This document shows, piece after piece, positions 40,655-51,010 of a DNA stretch of 64,000 nucleotides (position 1 is the stretch's first letter; each line of letters opens with the position of its first letter). The notes under the pieces were generated by a model that searched no databases, was not told the origin of the DNA, and saw only the letters and a list, made by a program, of their open reading frames with translations. This DNA is from Kutzneria sp. 744. GTDB taxonomy: Bacteria; Actinomycetota; Actinomycetes; Mycobacteriales; Pseudonocardiaceae. The stretch covers positions 4,248,374 to 4,312,373 of the forward strand of contig NZ_KK037166.1 of the NCBI RefSeq assembly GCF_000568255.1, in the 5' to 3' direction. A program made the translations under genes and the position numbers.

Positions 40655-43444
40655 TCAGTGCGAGAAGTAGCCGAAGACGTCGGCGATCACGTCGACGTTG
40701 CCGGCCAGGTTGGAGAAGTCGATGTCGCCGTTCGCCCCGACCGGCACGACCACCTGGTTCTGGATGATCTTGCCGGCGCCGAAGTTCAGGTTGGACACTC
40801 CGGGCTGGGCCGTGCCGCCGGGGAACACCGTGAGGAAGCTGTCCGAGGTGCCGTCGGCCACGGTGACGTTCAGGACCACGGCGGTCGCGTCGGCCGGCAC
40901 GCCGCCGACCCCGGCGACGTGCAGCGACCGGGTCTGGCCGGGGCCGACCGGGCCGCCGACGTCGCGGGTGTCGAGCAGCCGGGCCGGGGCCAGCGGCACG
41001 AACGGCATCCCGATCACGGTCGGCGGGTTGGTCAGGGCGTACGCGCCGACGTAGTCGACGACGACGTCGGCGTTGCCGGCGAGGTTGTGCAGGTCGACCT
41101 TGCCGTCCGCGCTCACGCCGACCACCACCAGGTTGGAGGTGGTCTGCCCGGCGGTGAAGTTGAGGTTGGAGGCGCCGGGCAGCGGCGTGCCGTCCGGGTA
41201 CGCGGTGAGCACGCTGCCGGCGGTCGGGTTGGTCACCGTCACGTTGAGCACCACCGCTCCGATGGTGCTCGCAGAGGCCGGTAGCTTGCCGAACAGGCTG
41301 AGCACGCGCGTGCCGTCAGGGCCGATAGAGCCGCCGTCGGTGCGGGTGTCGAGTGCCCGGGTCGGCGTGCCGGGGATGTAGGCGTACTGGTTACCGCCCG
41401 GGAACCGATCGCTGTAGTAGCCCTCGAGGTCCACGATCACGTCGACGGAGCCGAAGCGGTTGGCGATGTCGATGGAGCCGTCGGCGCCGACCGGCACGGT
41501 CACCAGGTTCGGCACCGTCCGGCCGGCGTCGAAGTTGAGATTGGAGGTGCTGGGCTCCGGCTGTCCGTGCGGGAAGACGGTGAGGAAGCTGTCGGCGGTC
41601 GGGTTGGTGGCGGTCACGTTGAGCACGGCCGCCGTGACGCCGGTGGCCGCGACACCGTGCGTGCCGGCGATCTTCAGGTTCAGCTGGCCGCCGTTGACGA
41701 GCGTGCCACCGTCGCGGGTGTCGAGCAGCCGGGTCGGGGCGACCGGGTTGTACAGGCCGCCGATGGTCACCCGCTGGGTGGTGTGTGCGGTGGCGCCGGT
41801 CGAGTCCTTGATGGTCAGCGCGACCGTGTAGACGCCGGGGTTCAGGTAGGAGTGGCTGCTGTTGGCGCTGCTGGAATCGACCGGCGCGGTGCCGTCGCCG
41901 TAGTCGACGATGTAGTCGGTGATCTTTCACGCGTCCGTCGAGGCCGACGCGTCGGTGATGACCCTCAGCGGTTCGTCCTGGAAGGCGCTCAGCCGGGCGA
42001 CCTCCGGCGCCGGGTCGGTCACCAGGGCCTGACCCGTGTCGTGGACGGCGACGCCGGAGGGCGCGGTCGCCGTCACGGAGACGAGGTACGGGTAGGCGCC
42101 GCTGCGCTGCTGGTAGACGTGGGTGACGGATGTGTCGGTGGTGACGACCGGGCTGCCGTCCTGGAAGTCGTAGGTGTAGGACAGCGGCGTGGACCAGGGG
42201 TTGCTGACCTGGACCGACGCGGTCACCGGCAGCGGGTGCGGGCCCTGGTCCGGGGTCACCGTCAACTGGGTGATGGCGAACGGGTCCGGCAGCTCGACGG
42301 CCCCTCGGTCGTGCGTGCCGATGCCGGCGACCAGCGGGTCGTCCACCCGCGGCGAGTGCGTGAGGTCGCTGGCCAGCTCGCCGGGGGCGGTGTCGTTGGC
42401 CGAGTCGATCACCGGCGAGCCGTTCTGCACGGTCCAGGCCTTGGGGTGTGTGGTCATCGGGTCGCCGACCAGGTCGTGCGCGCCCTGCCCGGTGCCGGCG
42501 GCGAAGGCGGCCGGGTCGGCGTAGGTCGTGTCGGCCCAGCGGTACGGGGTCTTCGCGGCCGGTCCGAACAGGTTGTACGCGGCGGTCGTGCCGGCCGTGG
42601 CCGTCGCGGCCACCGAGAGCTCGGCGAAGCTGCCCGTCTTGCAGGCCGACCGGTTCACGCCGTTGCCGCTCAGCACGTTGTTCTGGATGGACGCGCCGGC
42701 CGAGGCGCCGGTCAGCGAGATGCCGACCGGGCAGTTGGTCAGCACGGTGTTCGAGGTGATGACCGCGGCCGCCGAGTCGGTGACCTGGATGCCGGGGCCG
42801 GCGTTGTTGGCGAGCACGTTGGTGGTGACGACGGCGCCGGTGACACCGGCCCCGACGGCGATGCCGGCCGCGCCACGGTGCTCGATGTCGTTGCGGCTCA
42901 GGGTGATCCGGGCGCTCGCGCCGGTGATGTCGATGCCGTCGCTGGCCGGCGGCGGGCTGCCGTTGCCGTAGACCGTCATACCGTCCACGGTGACGTCGGT
43001 GGAGTTGTCGATCAGCACCGCCGACGACAGGCCCGTGGCCTGGAAGTTGCCGCGCACCACGATGTCGTGCACGCCGTGCATGGCGACGGCGTGCTGCTGC
43101 ACGCCGTTGTTCCGGTCGACTCCCAGCTGGAAGGGCCCGAGGAAGCCGTTGTTCTGGTCGGCCAGGAACGTGATCGGCGCGCCCGGCCGACCCGAGTGCG
43201 TGACATCCAGTTCGCCCCAGTCGCCCGCCGTCACGTGCACCGTGTCGCCGGCCTCTGCCACCTCGGCCGCCCGCTGCACCGTGCAGAACGGCGCCGCGAC
43301 CGTGCCCGGCCCCTGGTCCGAGCAGTTCTGCAGCGGTATCACCCACAGATCGGGCCCGGTGTCCGCGGCCGCGACGCCCGTCGCGACCAGTGTTGACGTG
43401 CCCAGAACCGCAGCCACCATCGCTGCGACAGCGCGCGTGCGCAT
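40655..43444 (-). pseudogene. secreted beta-helix / PKD / LDTR-repeat protein, interrupted by in-frame TGA
   Basis: One 930-codon frame encodes a signal peptide (residues 1-27), a right-handed parallel beta-helix (about 40-380), two PKD domains (about 410-560) and three repeats of about 120 residues with the L-L-D-T-R motif, a module common at the C terminus of secreted actinobacterial proteins. Codon 506 (41927-41929) is TGA within the second PKD domain, between STDA and KITDYIVDYGDG, and the frame resumes perfectly. Either a base error (Trp, Arg or Ser codon originally) or a true nonsense mutation. The intact protein would be an extracellular carbohydrate-binding or surface protein. GGGGAG precedes ATG 43444. 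Confidence 0.82.
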
Positions 43445-43584
43445 ATGTCGTTTTCTCCCCTTGAGCTGGTAGCCCACCTTGTCGCCCGTATCGAGGACGC
43501 GGGCGGCCGCGTTACTCGGGCCGGCGATCGAATTTGTGGCCACTAGCTGGGGAAACGGACAAAGGGATCATTACCGGGAAGCAA

Positions 43585-43613
43585 GAACGGCCGCCCACCG
43601 CGGGCGGCCGTTC
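43585..43613 (-). terminator. terminator of the DsbA-like gene
   Basis: A perfect 12-bp GC-rich stem (43585-43596 with 43602-43613) and 5-base loop lies 14 bp beyond the stop codon at 43627 on the minus strand, followed by a short T-rich stretch on that strand. Confidence 0.75.
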
Positions 43614-43626
43614 GGGCCTGCACGGG

Positions 43627-44238
43627 TCAGCTGAAGTCGAGGTCGGCGTTGCGGCTGCGCTTGAGCTCGAAGAAGTGCGGGAAGCCGGCCAGGACGCGAG
43701 CCGCGTCGAAGAGCTCGGCGGCGCGCTCGCCGCGGGGGATGGAGGCCAGGACGGGGCCGAAGTAGGCGACCTCGTCGATGTGGATGGTCGGGGTGCCGAC
43801 CTCGTCGCCGACGGGGTCCATGCCGCGGTGGTGGCTCTTGCGCAGCTCCTCGTCGAAGTCGGTGCTGTGCGCGGCGGCGGCGAGCTCGGCGGGCAGGCCG
43901 ACCTCGGCCAGGGCCTCGGCGATGACGGCGTCGTAGTCCTTGTTGCCGCCATTGTGGATCCGCGTGCCGAGCGAGGTGTACAGGTCACGCAGCACGTCGT
44001 CGCCATGCTGCTGGGCGGCGGCGATGCAGACCCGCACGGGACCCCAGGCCCGGTCGCAGAACTCGCGGTACCACGGCTCGATCTCGCGGTGCTCGTTGAG
44101 CACCGACAGGCTCATCACCCGGAAGTGCAGGTCGATGTCGCGGTGCTGCTCGACCTCCAGGATCCAGCGGGACGTGATCCACGCGAACGGGCAGGCGGGA
44201 TCGAAGTAGAAGTCGACCCGCGGCGAGGTGGCGGACAT
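43627..44238 (-). CDS. DsbA-family oxidoreductase, mycothiol-dependent type
   Basis: The 203-residue protein is a FrnE/DsbA-like thioredoxin-fold protein: [18 protein letters not shown] carries the C-P-F-A-W variant of the active site (one cysteine, residue 16), then a helical insertion and [16 protein letters not shown] with the cis-proline. This matches mycobacterial Rv2466c-type mycothiol-dependent nitroreductases/peroxidases, although those have C-P-W-C. The single cysteine argues for an S-transferase-like or monothiol role. AGGAGAACC precedes ATG 44238. Confidence 0.82.
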   Translation of the reverse strand: MSATSPRVDFYFDPACPFAWITSRWILEVEQHRDIDLHFRVMSLSVLNEHREIEPWYREFCDRAWGPVRVCIAAAQQHGDDVLRDLYTSLGTRIHNGGNKDYDAVIAEALAEVGLPAELAAAAHSTDFDEELRKSHHRGMDPVGDEVGTPTIHIDEVAYFGPVLASIPRGERAAELFDAARVLAGFPHFFELKRSRNADLDFS

Positions 44239-44356
44239 GGTTCTCCTGTCGGTTCGTGCTGCTGTCCACACGGTAGGCAGAAACCGCCGATCGCGCCCAC
44301 GAGTTGAGTCGACGGTTCGGTGTGATGCTGAGCGGGACCCGCGCGATACTGGGCGG

Positions 44357-45289
44357 ATGTCGATCGTGACCACGGGCCAGGATGTGGCCGAGGAGACCGT
44401 CGCCTTCAACCGGCGGCTGGCCGCGACCCTGGCCACGGTGCCGCCGGTGTACGAAGTGGACGACATCGCCCAGGTCCGGGCCGGTTTCGGCGTCTTCCCG
44501 CCGCCGAAGGTCCTGGACGAAGGCGTGGACCGGGTGGTGCCCGGCCGCGACGGCGACGTGGCCGTGCGGGTGTTCACGCCGGCCGAGGTCCGCGGCGTCT
44601 ACCTGCACATGCACCCGGGCGGCCGGGTCCTCGGCTCCGCGCGCAACCAGGACGTCCGGCTGTGGGCCCTGGCCGAGGAGACCGGGCTGGCGGTCGTGTC
44701 CGTCGACTACCGCCTGGCCCCCGAACACCCTCACCCCGCCGCCGTGCACGACTGCGTCGACGCCGCGCGATGGCTGGTTTCCACCTCTGCCACCGAGTTC
44801 GGCACCTCCAGGCTGCTGCTCGGCGGCGAGTCCGCCGGCGCCGAGTTGGCGGTGCAGGTGTTGCTGGGGCTGAGGGAATCCGGCCAGCACCGGGCATTCA
44901 GCGCCGCCCACCTGTCGTACGGCGTCTACGACATGGCTTTGACGCCGAGTGCCCGGGCCTACGGCGAGCAGAACCTGGTCACCGGAACGCTTTCCGAGCG
45001 CTGGTTCCGGGCGCAGTCGTTCCCGGGGCTGTCCGAGGCCGAGCTGCACGCGCCGGACATCTCCCCGCTGTACGCCGACCTCCACGACCTGCCCGCGGCT
45101 CGTTTTGTCGTGGGCGGCAACGATCCGCTGCTCGACGACACCCTGTTCATGTCCGCACGCTGGCAGGCCGCCGGAAACCCCTGCGAGGTGGAGGTTGTCG
45201 CCGAGGCCGTGCACGGCTTCACGGCGTTCCCCATCACCGTGGCCACCCGCGAGCTCGCCGCCCAGAACGCCTGGCTCGCGGCGCACTGA
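44357..45289 (+). CDS. alpha/beta hydrolase, HSL-type esterase
   Basis: The 310-residue enzyme has the hormone-sensitive-lipase layout: the oxyanion-hole motif is H-M-H-P-G-G instead of H-G-G-G (about residues 82-87), the nucleophile serine lies in GGESAGAE (near 157), the Asp in GGNDPLLDD (near 252) and the His in EAVHGF (near 285). It should hydrolyse small carboxyl esters. It is convergent with the S9 peptidase gene, with 4 bp between stop codons. Confidence 0.88.
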   Translation: MSIVTTGQDVAEETVAFNRRLAATLATVPPVYEVDDIAQVRAGFGVFPPPKVLDEGVDRVVPGRDGDVAVRVFTPAEVRGVYLHMHPGGRVLGSARNQDVRLWALAEETGLAVVSVDYRLAPEHPHPAAVHDCVDAARWLVSTSATEFGTSRLLLGGESAGAELAVQVLLGLRESGQHRAFSAAHLSYGVYDMALTPSARAYGEQNLVTGTLSERWFRAQSFPGLSEAELHAPDISPLYADLHDLPAARFVVGGNDPLLDDTLFMSARWQAAGNPCEVEVVAEAVHGFTAFPITVATRELAAQNAWLAAH

Positions 45290-45293
45290 GCGG

Positions 45294-47345
45294 TCACGGC
45301 TCGAGTTCGGCCGCCAGGAAGGCGAAGATGTCGGCCATCACGGCGTTGCGCTGGTCGCGGGTCGACCCGAGGCCGTGGCCGCCGTGCTGCTCCACGCGGA
45401 TCAGCACCGGCCGGTCGGACGCGGTCGCGGCCTGGAGGCGGGCGGCCATCTTGGCCGGCTGCCACGCCGCTACGCGCGGGTCGTTCAGGCCGGCGGTGAT
45501 CAGCACGGCCGGGTACTCGACGCCGTCGACGACACGCAGGTAGCTGTCCACGATGAGCAGCGCCCGCAGGCCCTCCTCGGTGGTCTGGGTGCCGAACTCC
45601 GGCGCGTTGATCGGGCCGTTCTCGCTGAACTCCATCCGGGTCATGTTGAACACCGGGACCTGCGACACCATGGCCGCGAACAGGTCCGGCCGGCGTACGA
45701 GCGCGCCGCCGGTGGGGATGCCGCCGGCGCTGGCGCCCTCGCCGGCCAGCCGCTGCGGGCTGGTGTAGCCGGTGTCGACCAGGTATTCGGCGCAGTCGAT
45801 GAAGTCGGTGATGGTGTTTTCCTTGTTCAGCAGGCGTCCCGCCGCGTGCCACTCGTGGCCGTGGTCGCCACCGCCGCGCAGGCCGGCCAACGCGTACACG
45901 CCGCCGCGCTCCAGCCATGGCAGCAGCCGCGGGTTGAACGCCCGGCGCAGCACGAACCCGTACGAGCCGTAGCCGGTCATCATAGTCGGATTGGTGCCGT
46001 CGAGCGCAAGTCCCTTGCGGTGCAACACAGTCAGCGGCACCAGCACGCCGTCACGGGCCGGGGCGCGCAGCTGGGTGACCTCGATGTCGGAGAAATCCAC
46101 CGGAGAGCGCGGGATCCAGCCGGTGTCGCGCAACTCGCCGTCGTACCGGTAGGCGGTCGGCGGCTGCGTCCACGAGCTGAACACGATCAGCGCCGACTTG
46201 CCGTCGGGGTGGGCCGTCCACTGCGCGATGGTGCCGCCGGTCGGCAGCGGGATCTCCTCGATGTCCCCGCCGGCCAACGGAATTCGCCGCATGCGGGCGG
46301 TTCCGGCGTCGATGTCGCGGATCAGCAGGTGATCGCCGACGACCTTGACGCCCATCACAGCCCGGTCGCCGCCGGGCACCACGGTCCGGCGCGTGCCGTC
46401 GGTCAGCGACCACGCCTGCACCTCGGACCGCGGGGCGTTCTTGTGCGTGACGACGTAGATCGTGTCGCCGTGGATCGCGTAGCCAGTGACCTCGTCGGCC
46501 GGATCGATGATCTTGCGCCACACGCAGGCGGTCGGGTCGGCCAGGCCGGCGCGATCGGTGGCGTACAAGGAGAACTCGGACAGTTCCTCGGACAGCGAGC
46601 CACCGGAGGCGGCGTGCGAGATCAGCGCGAACGCCAGCTCGGTGTCCGAGGGCGCCAGCACGAAGGCGCGGTCGATCGGCGACAACGGTAGCGTCGGATT
46701 GTGACCGCGCCGCAACGTGATCGTCGGTTCGCCGCCGCCGATCGACTGGAACCAGGTCGCGCTGTTGTCGCGCCGCCGGTCGGCCGGCACGGCCGGATCG
46801 GGCGCCGGGCGGCGGTGGCAGAAGAAACCCGAGCCGTCGGGCAGCCAGGTCGGGTGGCCCTGGAGCGAATGCGTGATCTCGGTCGGGGTGAGGTCGCCGG
46901 TGGCCACGTCCAGCACGTGCACCTGGCACTGCTCGGAGCCGCCCTGGGCCAGGCCGCAGGCGACCAGGCGGCCGTCCGGACTCGGGTCGAAGAATTCGAG
47001 GGTGCTGTGCTCGTCGCCCGCGATCGTGGCCGGATCGAGCAGCACCCGCTCCTCGCCGCCCTCGCGGACCACCAGCACCGGCACCGCGCCGGTCTGGCGC
47101 AGGAAGAACACGCGGTCGCCGGCCATGGCGAAGGCGGTGACCTCGACGGTGTCCCGGGTGACTTCGTCCAGCCGCGCCAGCAGTTCCGCCCGCAGCGGCA
47201 GCCCGGTGAGGTGCTCCTTGGTCTTCGCGCCTTGGGCCAGGAGCCATTCCCGGAGCTCAGGACCCTCTTCCATCCACCGGTACGGATCGGACAGCTCGTG
47301 CCCGAACACCGTGTCCACGACCGTCTGCACGCGAGCGTTGGTCAC
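45294..47345 (-). CDS. prolyl oligopeptidase-family serine peptidase (S9A)
   Basis: The 683-residue cytosolic enzyme has an N-terminal cap (SDPYRWMEEG near residue 18), a seven-bladed beta-propeller (about 70-400) and a C-terminal alpha/beta-hydrolase domain with the nucleophile in GEGASAGG (near 535), Asp in AGLNDPRVA (near 615) and His in EQHGGHGLG (near 650). It cleaves short peptides after proline-like residues. GTG at 47345 has GGGGGAG upstream. The region between it and the amidohydrolase gene carries a TetR-type operator. Confidence 0.9.
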   Translation of the reverse strand: MTNARVQTVVDTVFGHELSDPYRWMEEGPELREWLLAQGAKTKEHLTGLPLRAELLARLDEVTRDTVEVTAFAMAGDRVFFLRQTGAVPVLVVREGGEERVLLDPATIAGDEHSTLEFFDPSPDGRLVACGLAQGGSEQCQVHVLDVATGDLTPTEITHSLQGHPTWLPDGSGFFCHRRPAPDPAVPADRRRDNSATWFQSIGGGEPTITLRRGHNPTLPLSPIDRAFVLAPSDTELAFALISHAASGGSLSEELSEFSLYATDRAGLADPTACVWRKIIDPADEVTGYAIHGDTIYVVTHKNAPRSEVQAWSLTDGTRRTVVPGGDRAVMGVKVVGDHLLIRDIDAGTARMRRIPLAGGDIEEIPLPTGGTIAQWTAHPDGKSALIVFSSWTQPPTAYRYDGELRDTGWIPRSPVDFSDIEVTQLRAPARDGVLVPLTVLHRKGLALDGTNPTMMTGYGSYGFVLRRAFNPRLLPWLERGGVYALAGLRGGGDHGHEWHAAGRLLNKENTITDFIDCAEYLVDTGYTSPQRLAGEGASAGGIPTGGALVRRPDLFAAMVSQVPVFNMTRMEFSENGPINAPEFGTQTTEEGLRALLIVDSYLRVVDGVEYPAVLITAGLNDPRVAAWQPAKMAARLQAATASDRPVLIRVEQHGGHGLGSTRDQRNAVMADIFAFLAAELEP

Positions 47346-47400
47346 GTCTGCTCCCCCCACTTGACAGCACCATCGGGGAGCGTACCGTGACGAAGGTAAG

Positions 47401-47421
47401 TGAACTGTACGTATCAGTTCA
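47401..47421. promoter_or_regulatory. operator upstream of the amidohydrolase
   Basis: TGAACTG-N7-CAGTTCA is a perfect inverted repeat 19 bp upstream of the amidohydrolase start, in the divergent region with the S9 peptidase gene. It contains AACTGTAC, which also occurs in the palindrome upstream of the nearby TetR gene, pointing to that TetR as the binding protein. Confidence 0.65.
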
Positions 47422-47440
47422 TTTGAGTGGAGGCCCCGAG

Positions 47441-48376
47441 ATGCGTATCGACGTGCACGCCCACCTGTGGAGCGAGAGCTACCTGGACCTGATGACCGAA
47501 CTGGGCGTGCCCACGCAGGCACAGCGGGGCCTCGGCGCCGGATCGGCGGACCAGGAACTGGCCGACCGGTTCGCCCAGCTCGACGCGGCCGGCGTCGACC
47601 GGCAGGTGCTGTCGGTCACGCCCGTCTCGCCGCACCTGGCCGACGAGGCCGCCGCCGTCCGCGCCGCACGGCTGGTCAACGACGAGTACGCCGGCATCGT
47701 GGCCAAGCACCCCGAGCGGTTCCGCGCCTTTGCCGCCCTGCCCCTGCCGCACGTCGACGCCTCGCTCAAGGAGCTCACCCGCGCCCTGGACGACCTCGGC
47801 ATGGTCGGCGCCGCCGTCACTACGTCCGTGCTCGGCCGCGGCCTCGGCGATCCCCTGTTCGACCCGCTGTACGAGGAGCTCGACCGCCGCGGCAGCGTGC
47901 TGTACGTGCACCCGGCCGGCGAGGGCGCCGGGGCCGAGCTCATCGCCGGCCACAACCTGACCTGGTCGATCGGGGCGCCCATCGAGGACACCGTCGCGAT
48001 CATGCACCTGATCCTGGCCGGCATCCCCAGCCGCCACCCCGACCTGAAGATCATCGTCTCGCACCTGGGCGGCGCGCTGCCGATGCTGCTCAACCGCACC
48101 GACCACCAGGTGCCCTGGGAGGCCCCCGGCACGCCGGAGCTGCCGAGCGTGGCCGCCGGCCGGATGTGGTTCGACACCGTCGGGCACGACCACGCCCCGG
48201 CGCTGCGGGCCGCCGTCGACACCTTCGGCGCCGACCGCCTCGTGCTCGGCACGGACTTTCCTTACCAGGCCAAGGAGGAGTACCAGGAGGCCATCGACTA
48301 CGTCACCAAGACCGTGACGGCCGAGCAGGCGACGGCGATCCTGGACACCAACGCCCAGGCGATCTTCGGTTTCTAG
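47441..48376 (+). CDS. amidohydrolase-2 family metal-dependent hydrolase/decarboxylase
   Basis: The 311-residue TIM-barrel protein starts MRIDVHAHLW with the H-x-H metal ligands (residues 6-8), has further His ligands in VLYVHPAG (near 165) and IVSHLGGALP (near 218), and the Asp in GTDFPYQ (near 275). This matches the amidohydrolase-2/ACMSD branch, which decarboxylates or hydrolyses aromatic ring-cleavage products. GGAGG lies upstream of ATG 47441. A TetR gene follows on the opposite strand and is its likely regulator. Confidence 0.88.
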   Translation: MRIDVHAHLWSESYLDLMTELGVPTQAQRGLGAGSADQELADRFAQLDAAGVDRQVLSVTPVSPHLADEAAAVRAARLVNDEYAGIVAKHPERFRAFAALPLPHVDASLKELTRALDDLGMVGAAVTTSVLGRGLGDPLFDPLYEELDRRGSVLYVHPAGEGAGAELIAGHNLTWSIGAPIEDTVAIMHLILAGIPSRHPDLKIIVSHLGGALPMLLNRTDHQVPWEAPGTPELPSVAAGRMWFDTVGHDHAPALRAAVDTFGADRLVLGTDFPYQAKEEYQEAIDYVTKTVTAEQATAILDTNAQAIFGF

Positions 48377-48416
48377 GACACAAGCCCGTCAACGCCGATC
48401 ACCGCCCGGGCCGGCT

Positions 48417-49052
48417 TCAGTCGGTCCCGTAGTAGCCGAGGAACATGTCCACGCCGGCGACGATCAGGCGGTCCGCCAGCTTCTTGCCCGGCGTGCGGCC
48501 GTAGGCGCCGTACACCAGGTTCGGGGAAAGCACGAGGCCCGAGAGCTGGAGGACCGCCAGCTCGACGTCGGGGATGTCCAGCACGCCGCGCTGGTTGAGC
48601 CTGGTCAGCGCGGTCACGAACACCTCGTGCAGGCGGTTCGGGCCGTGCTCCAGCCAGGTCTCCCCCAGCTCCGGGAACCGCTTGGACTCGCCGACGACCA
48701 GGTTGCGCAGCGCCATCATGTCCGGCAGGGTCAGCGCCGTCACCCAGGCCCGACAGGCCTTGACCAGCTCGGTGCGCACGTCCTCGGAGTCGCCGAGGCG
48801 GGACTCCACCAGCTGCTCCACCACCGACAGCGCGTTGTGCAGCTGCCCGGACACCACCGCCCGGAACAGGTTCTCCTTGCTGTCGAAGTGGTTGTACACG
48901 GTGACCTTGGAGACGCCGGCCGCCGCCGCGATCCGGTCCATGCTCACGTCGAAGCCGTCAGCCAAGAAGGCCAGCAGGGCCGCCTCCACGATGGCCTTGC
49001 GCTTGCCGTCCGCCCGCGCGCCCGAGGGCGCTGCCCGTCCCGCCTCGCTCAT
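48417..49052 (-). CDS. TetR-family transcriptional regulator
   Basis: The 211-residue protein has the TetR HTH (about residues 18-65, with MDRIAAAAGVSKVTVYNHFDS) and a helical ligand-binding domain ending in a dimerisation helix. ATG at 49052 was chosen because the HTH follows at the usual distance. Palindromes with the shared half-site AACTGTAC lie upstream of its own gene (49059) and of the amidohydrolase (47401), so it probably represses both. Confidence 0.9.
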   Translation of the reverse strand: MSEAGRAAPSGARADGKRKAIVEAALLAFLADGFDVSMDRIAAAAGVSKVTVYNHFDSKENLFRAVVSGQLHNALSVVEQLVESRLGDSEDVRTELVKACRAWVTALTLPDMMALRNLVVGESKRFPELGETWLEHGPNRLHEVFVTALTRLNQRGVLDIPDVELAVLQLSGLVLSPNLVYGAYGRTPGKKLADRLIVAGVDMFLGYYGTD

Positions 49053-49058
49053 CCCGCG

Positions 49059-49078
49059 ACTGTACCACTGAGTACAGT
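49059..49078. promoter_or_regulatory. TetR autoregulatory operator
   Basis: ACTGTAC-N6-GTACAGT is a perfect 7-bp inverted repeat seven bases upstream of the tetR start codon. It shares the AACTGTAC half-site with the operator at 47401. Confidence 0.7.
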
Positions 49079-49213
49079 TGAATCCGTCGGCAAACATCTC
49101 GCGCCCGGCTCTTTTGGCCGGTGCGCGACTGGTGTGCGGGGTGGCACGCTGGGGGATGATGGTGGGCGCCGGGACGACGGGGGCTGGCTGGTGATCGCTC
49201 GTGGGGAGGGCGG

Positions 49214-51010
49214 ATGACCACGGTGCGCGCGGCCCTGGCGATCGCTCTGCTGTTCGGCGTGTACGTGTTGGCCCTGCTCAGCATCGCGGTCGCCGTCGCG
49301 CTGGTGGTCCTGGCCGTCTGGTCGACGCAGGACTTCGTGCAGGGCGAGGTCGACAACGTCACCCCGCAGATCGTGGTGCTGCCCTTCGCCTCGCTGGCCG
49401 CGCTGGTGGCCGTGGCCAGCGGCCTCGTCTCGGCCGGCAGGGCCGGCTCGGACGCCGATTCCGTGCTGGTGGACGAGGAGGACGCGCCGGAGCTGTGGGC
49501 GTTCGTCAGGCAGGTGGCGGCCGAGGTCGGCATCCGCCCGCCGGACGAGCTACGGCTCAACGGCGAGGTCAACGCCTCGGTCACGGAGGACGCGCGGCTG
49601 CTGGGCCTGCTGCCCGGCCGCCGTCGCCTCACCCTGGGGCTGCCGCTGCTGGCCGCGTTGCCGGCCAACGAGCTCCGGGCGCTGCTCGGCCACGAGTTCG
49701 GGCACTACATCGGCGGGCGCACTCGGGTCGGCGTGGTCGTGCACCGCGGCTACGCGGCGCTGGACCGGCTCCAGGACAACCTCATCGAGGCCAGCCAGCT
49801 CCGCTTCGGGCCGGCCGGGCTGTTCGCCCGGATCTTCACCGGCTACACCCACGTCTACGCGCGGATCTCCTTCGCGGTGCGGCGTCGGCAGGAGTTCGAG
49901 GCCGACGCCGTCGCCGCCTGCATCGCCGGGCCCGAGGCCATCGCGCAGGCGCTGCGGTCGCTGGCCTCGATCGACGCACGCTGGCAGCTGTTCCTAAGCC
50001 AGTACCTGAACCGGACCGCGGCCGCCGGTTACGCGCCCGAGGATCCGCTGGCCATGTTCTCGGCCATGCTCGTGGATCGCCCGTTCGAGGTCACGGACCC
50101 CGAACCGGAGCAGCGCAGCCCGTTCGCCAGCCATCCCAGCACCGCCGACCGGCTGGCCCGGCTGGCGGCGATGGACGCCGAGGTCCCTTCCCGGCTGTGC
50201 GAGCCCACGACCTGGCGTTATCCCAAGCGGGAGCTCCTGCGGCACCTGCTGCCCGATCACGACGTGGAGGCCCTGCCCTCGGCGCAGTGGATGGCCAAGG
50301 CCGCCCGGCAGGCCGCGCCTCTCGCCTCCGCCTGGATGCTGCTCGACGGTCCCAATGCCACCCTTGCCACCGTGTTCGACGTGCTTTCCGATGGCGAGGC
50401 CGCGCTGCTGGCCGCCCGTTTCGACACCGGCGACCCGCACCGTGCCACCGCCCGGCTGTGCGAGGCCCTGCACGCGCTGGTCGGGCACTACCTGGTCGAG
50501 GCCGGCAGCGCCCATTGGCGGCTGTCGTGGACCGGCCCCAGCAAGCTCGTCGTCAGCGAGCTGCGGGCCGACGGCGTGCACGTGCTGCCCTTCGCTGAAC
50601 TGAACGGTTTGGTTTTCGAGGCCGTCGACCACCCCTCCGGCGTCGACCGCCTCCGCCTGCACCTCGCGTCCTTGCGCGTCGATCCGAAGCGGCGCTTCGC
50701 CACCGAAGTCGTGCAATCCACCACCGTCACCGTCGACACGGCGCCCACTCGCCGCGCCAACTCCCGCCGCATGGGCATCTTCGCCCTCTACGGCGCCGCC
50801 CTCGTCGCCGTCGTCGCGGTGTTCGTGATCGCCGACGTGTCCAACGACGACCGGCCCAGCCGCAGCACCACCATCCGGCCCGCCTACACCCGGCCGACCA
50901 CCTACTTCCGGCTGCCCAGCAGCATCTTCCTCCCGCCCTCCCCGCCGGAGTCCAGCTTCGACCTCACCTTCATCCCGCCGCCGCTGGCCACCACGGACGG
51001 AAATCCATGA
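49214..51010 (+). CDS. M48-family membrane metalloprotease
   Basis: The 598-residue protein has two N-terminal membrane helices (about residues 8-36 and 52-73), the zinc motif HEFGH (His160, Glu161, His164) with third ligand Glu227 in EFEAD, a long cytosolic C-terminal region and a further helix near 525-545. M48 proteases such as HtpX degrade misfolded membrane proteins. The long C-terminal domain is unusual and resembles nothing I recognise. The next gene overlaps its stop codon (ATGA), an odd partner for a protease. Confidence 0.82.
   Translation: MTTVRAALAIALLFGVYVLALLSIAVAVALVVLAVWSTQDFVQGEVDNVTPQIVVLPFASLAALVAVASGLVSAGRAGSDADSVLVDEEDAPELWAFVRQVAAEVGIRPPDELRLNGEVNASVTEDARLLGLLPGRRRLTLGLPLLAALPANELRALLGHEFGHYIGGRTRVGVVVHRGYAALDRLQDNLIEASQLRFGPAGLFARIFTGYTHVYARISFAVRRRQEFEADAVAACIAGPEAIAQALRSLASIDARWQLFLSQYLNRTAAAGYAPEDPLAMFSAMLVDRPFEVTDPEPEQRSPFASHPSTADRLARLAAMDAEVPSRLCEPTTWRYPKRELLRHLLPDHDVEALPSAQWMAKAARQAAPLASAWMLLDGPNATLATVFDVLSDGEAALLAARFDTGDPHRATARLCEALHALVGHYLVEAGSAHWRLSWTGPSKLVVSELRADGVHVLPFAELNGLVFEAVDHPSGVDRLRLHLASLRVDPKRRFATEVVQSTTVTVDTAPTRRANSRRMGIFALYGAALVAVVAVFVIADVSNDDRPSRSTTIRPAYTRPTTYFRLPSSIFLPPSPPESSFDLTFIPPPLATTDGNP

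Noticed and set aside
41567-43396. long plus-strand open frame opposite the PKD protein
   Set aside because: Antisense shadow; no start signal, no domain.
11445-43444. selenocysteine as an explanation of the two in-frame TGA codons
   Set aside because: The first TGA sits at a conserved Trp and neither protein belongs to a selenoprotein family; no adjacent hairpin resembling a SECIS element was noticed.
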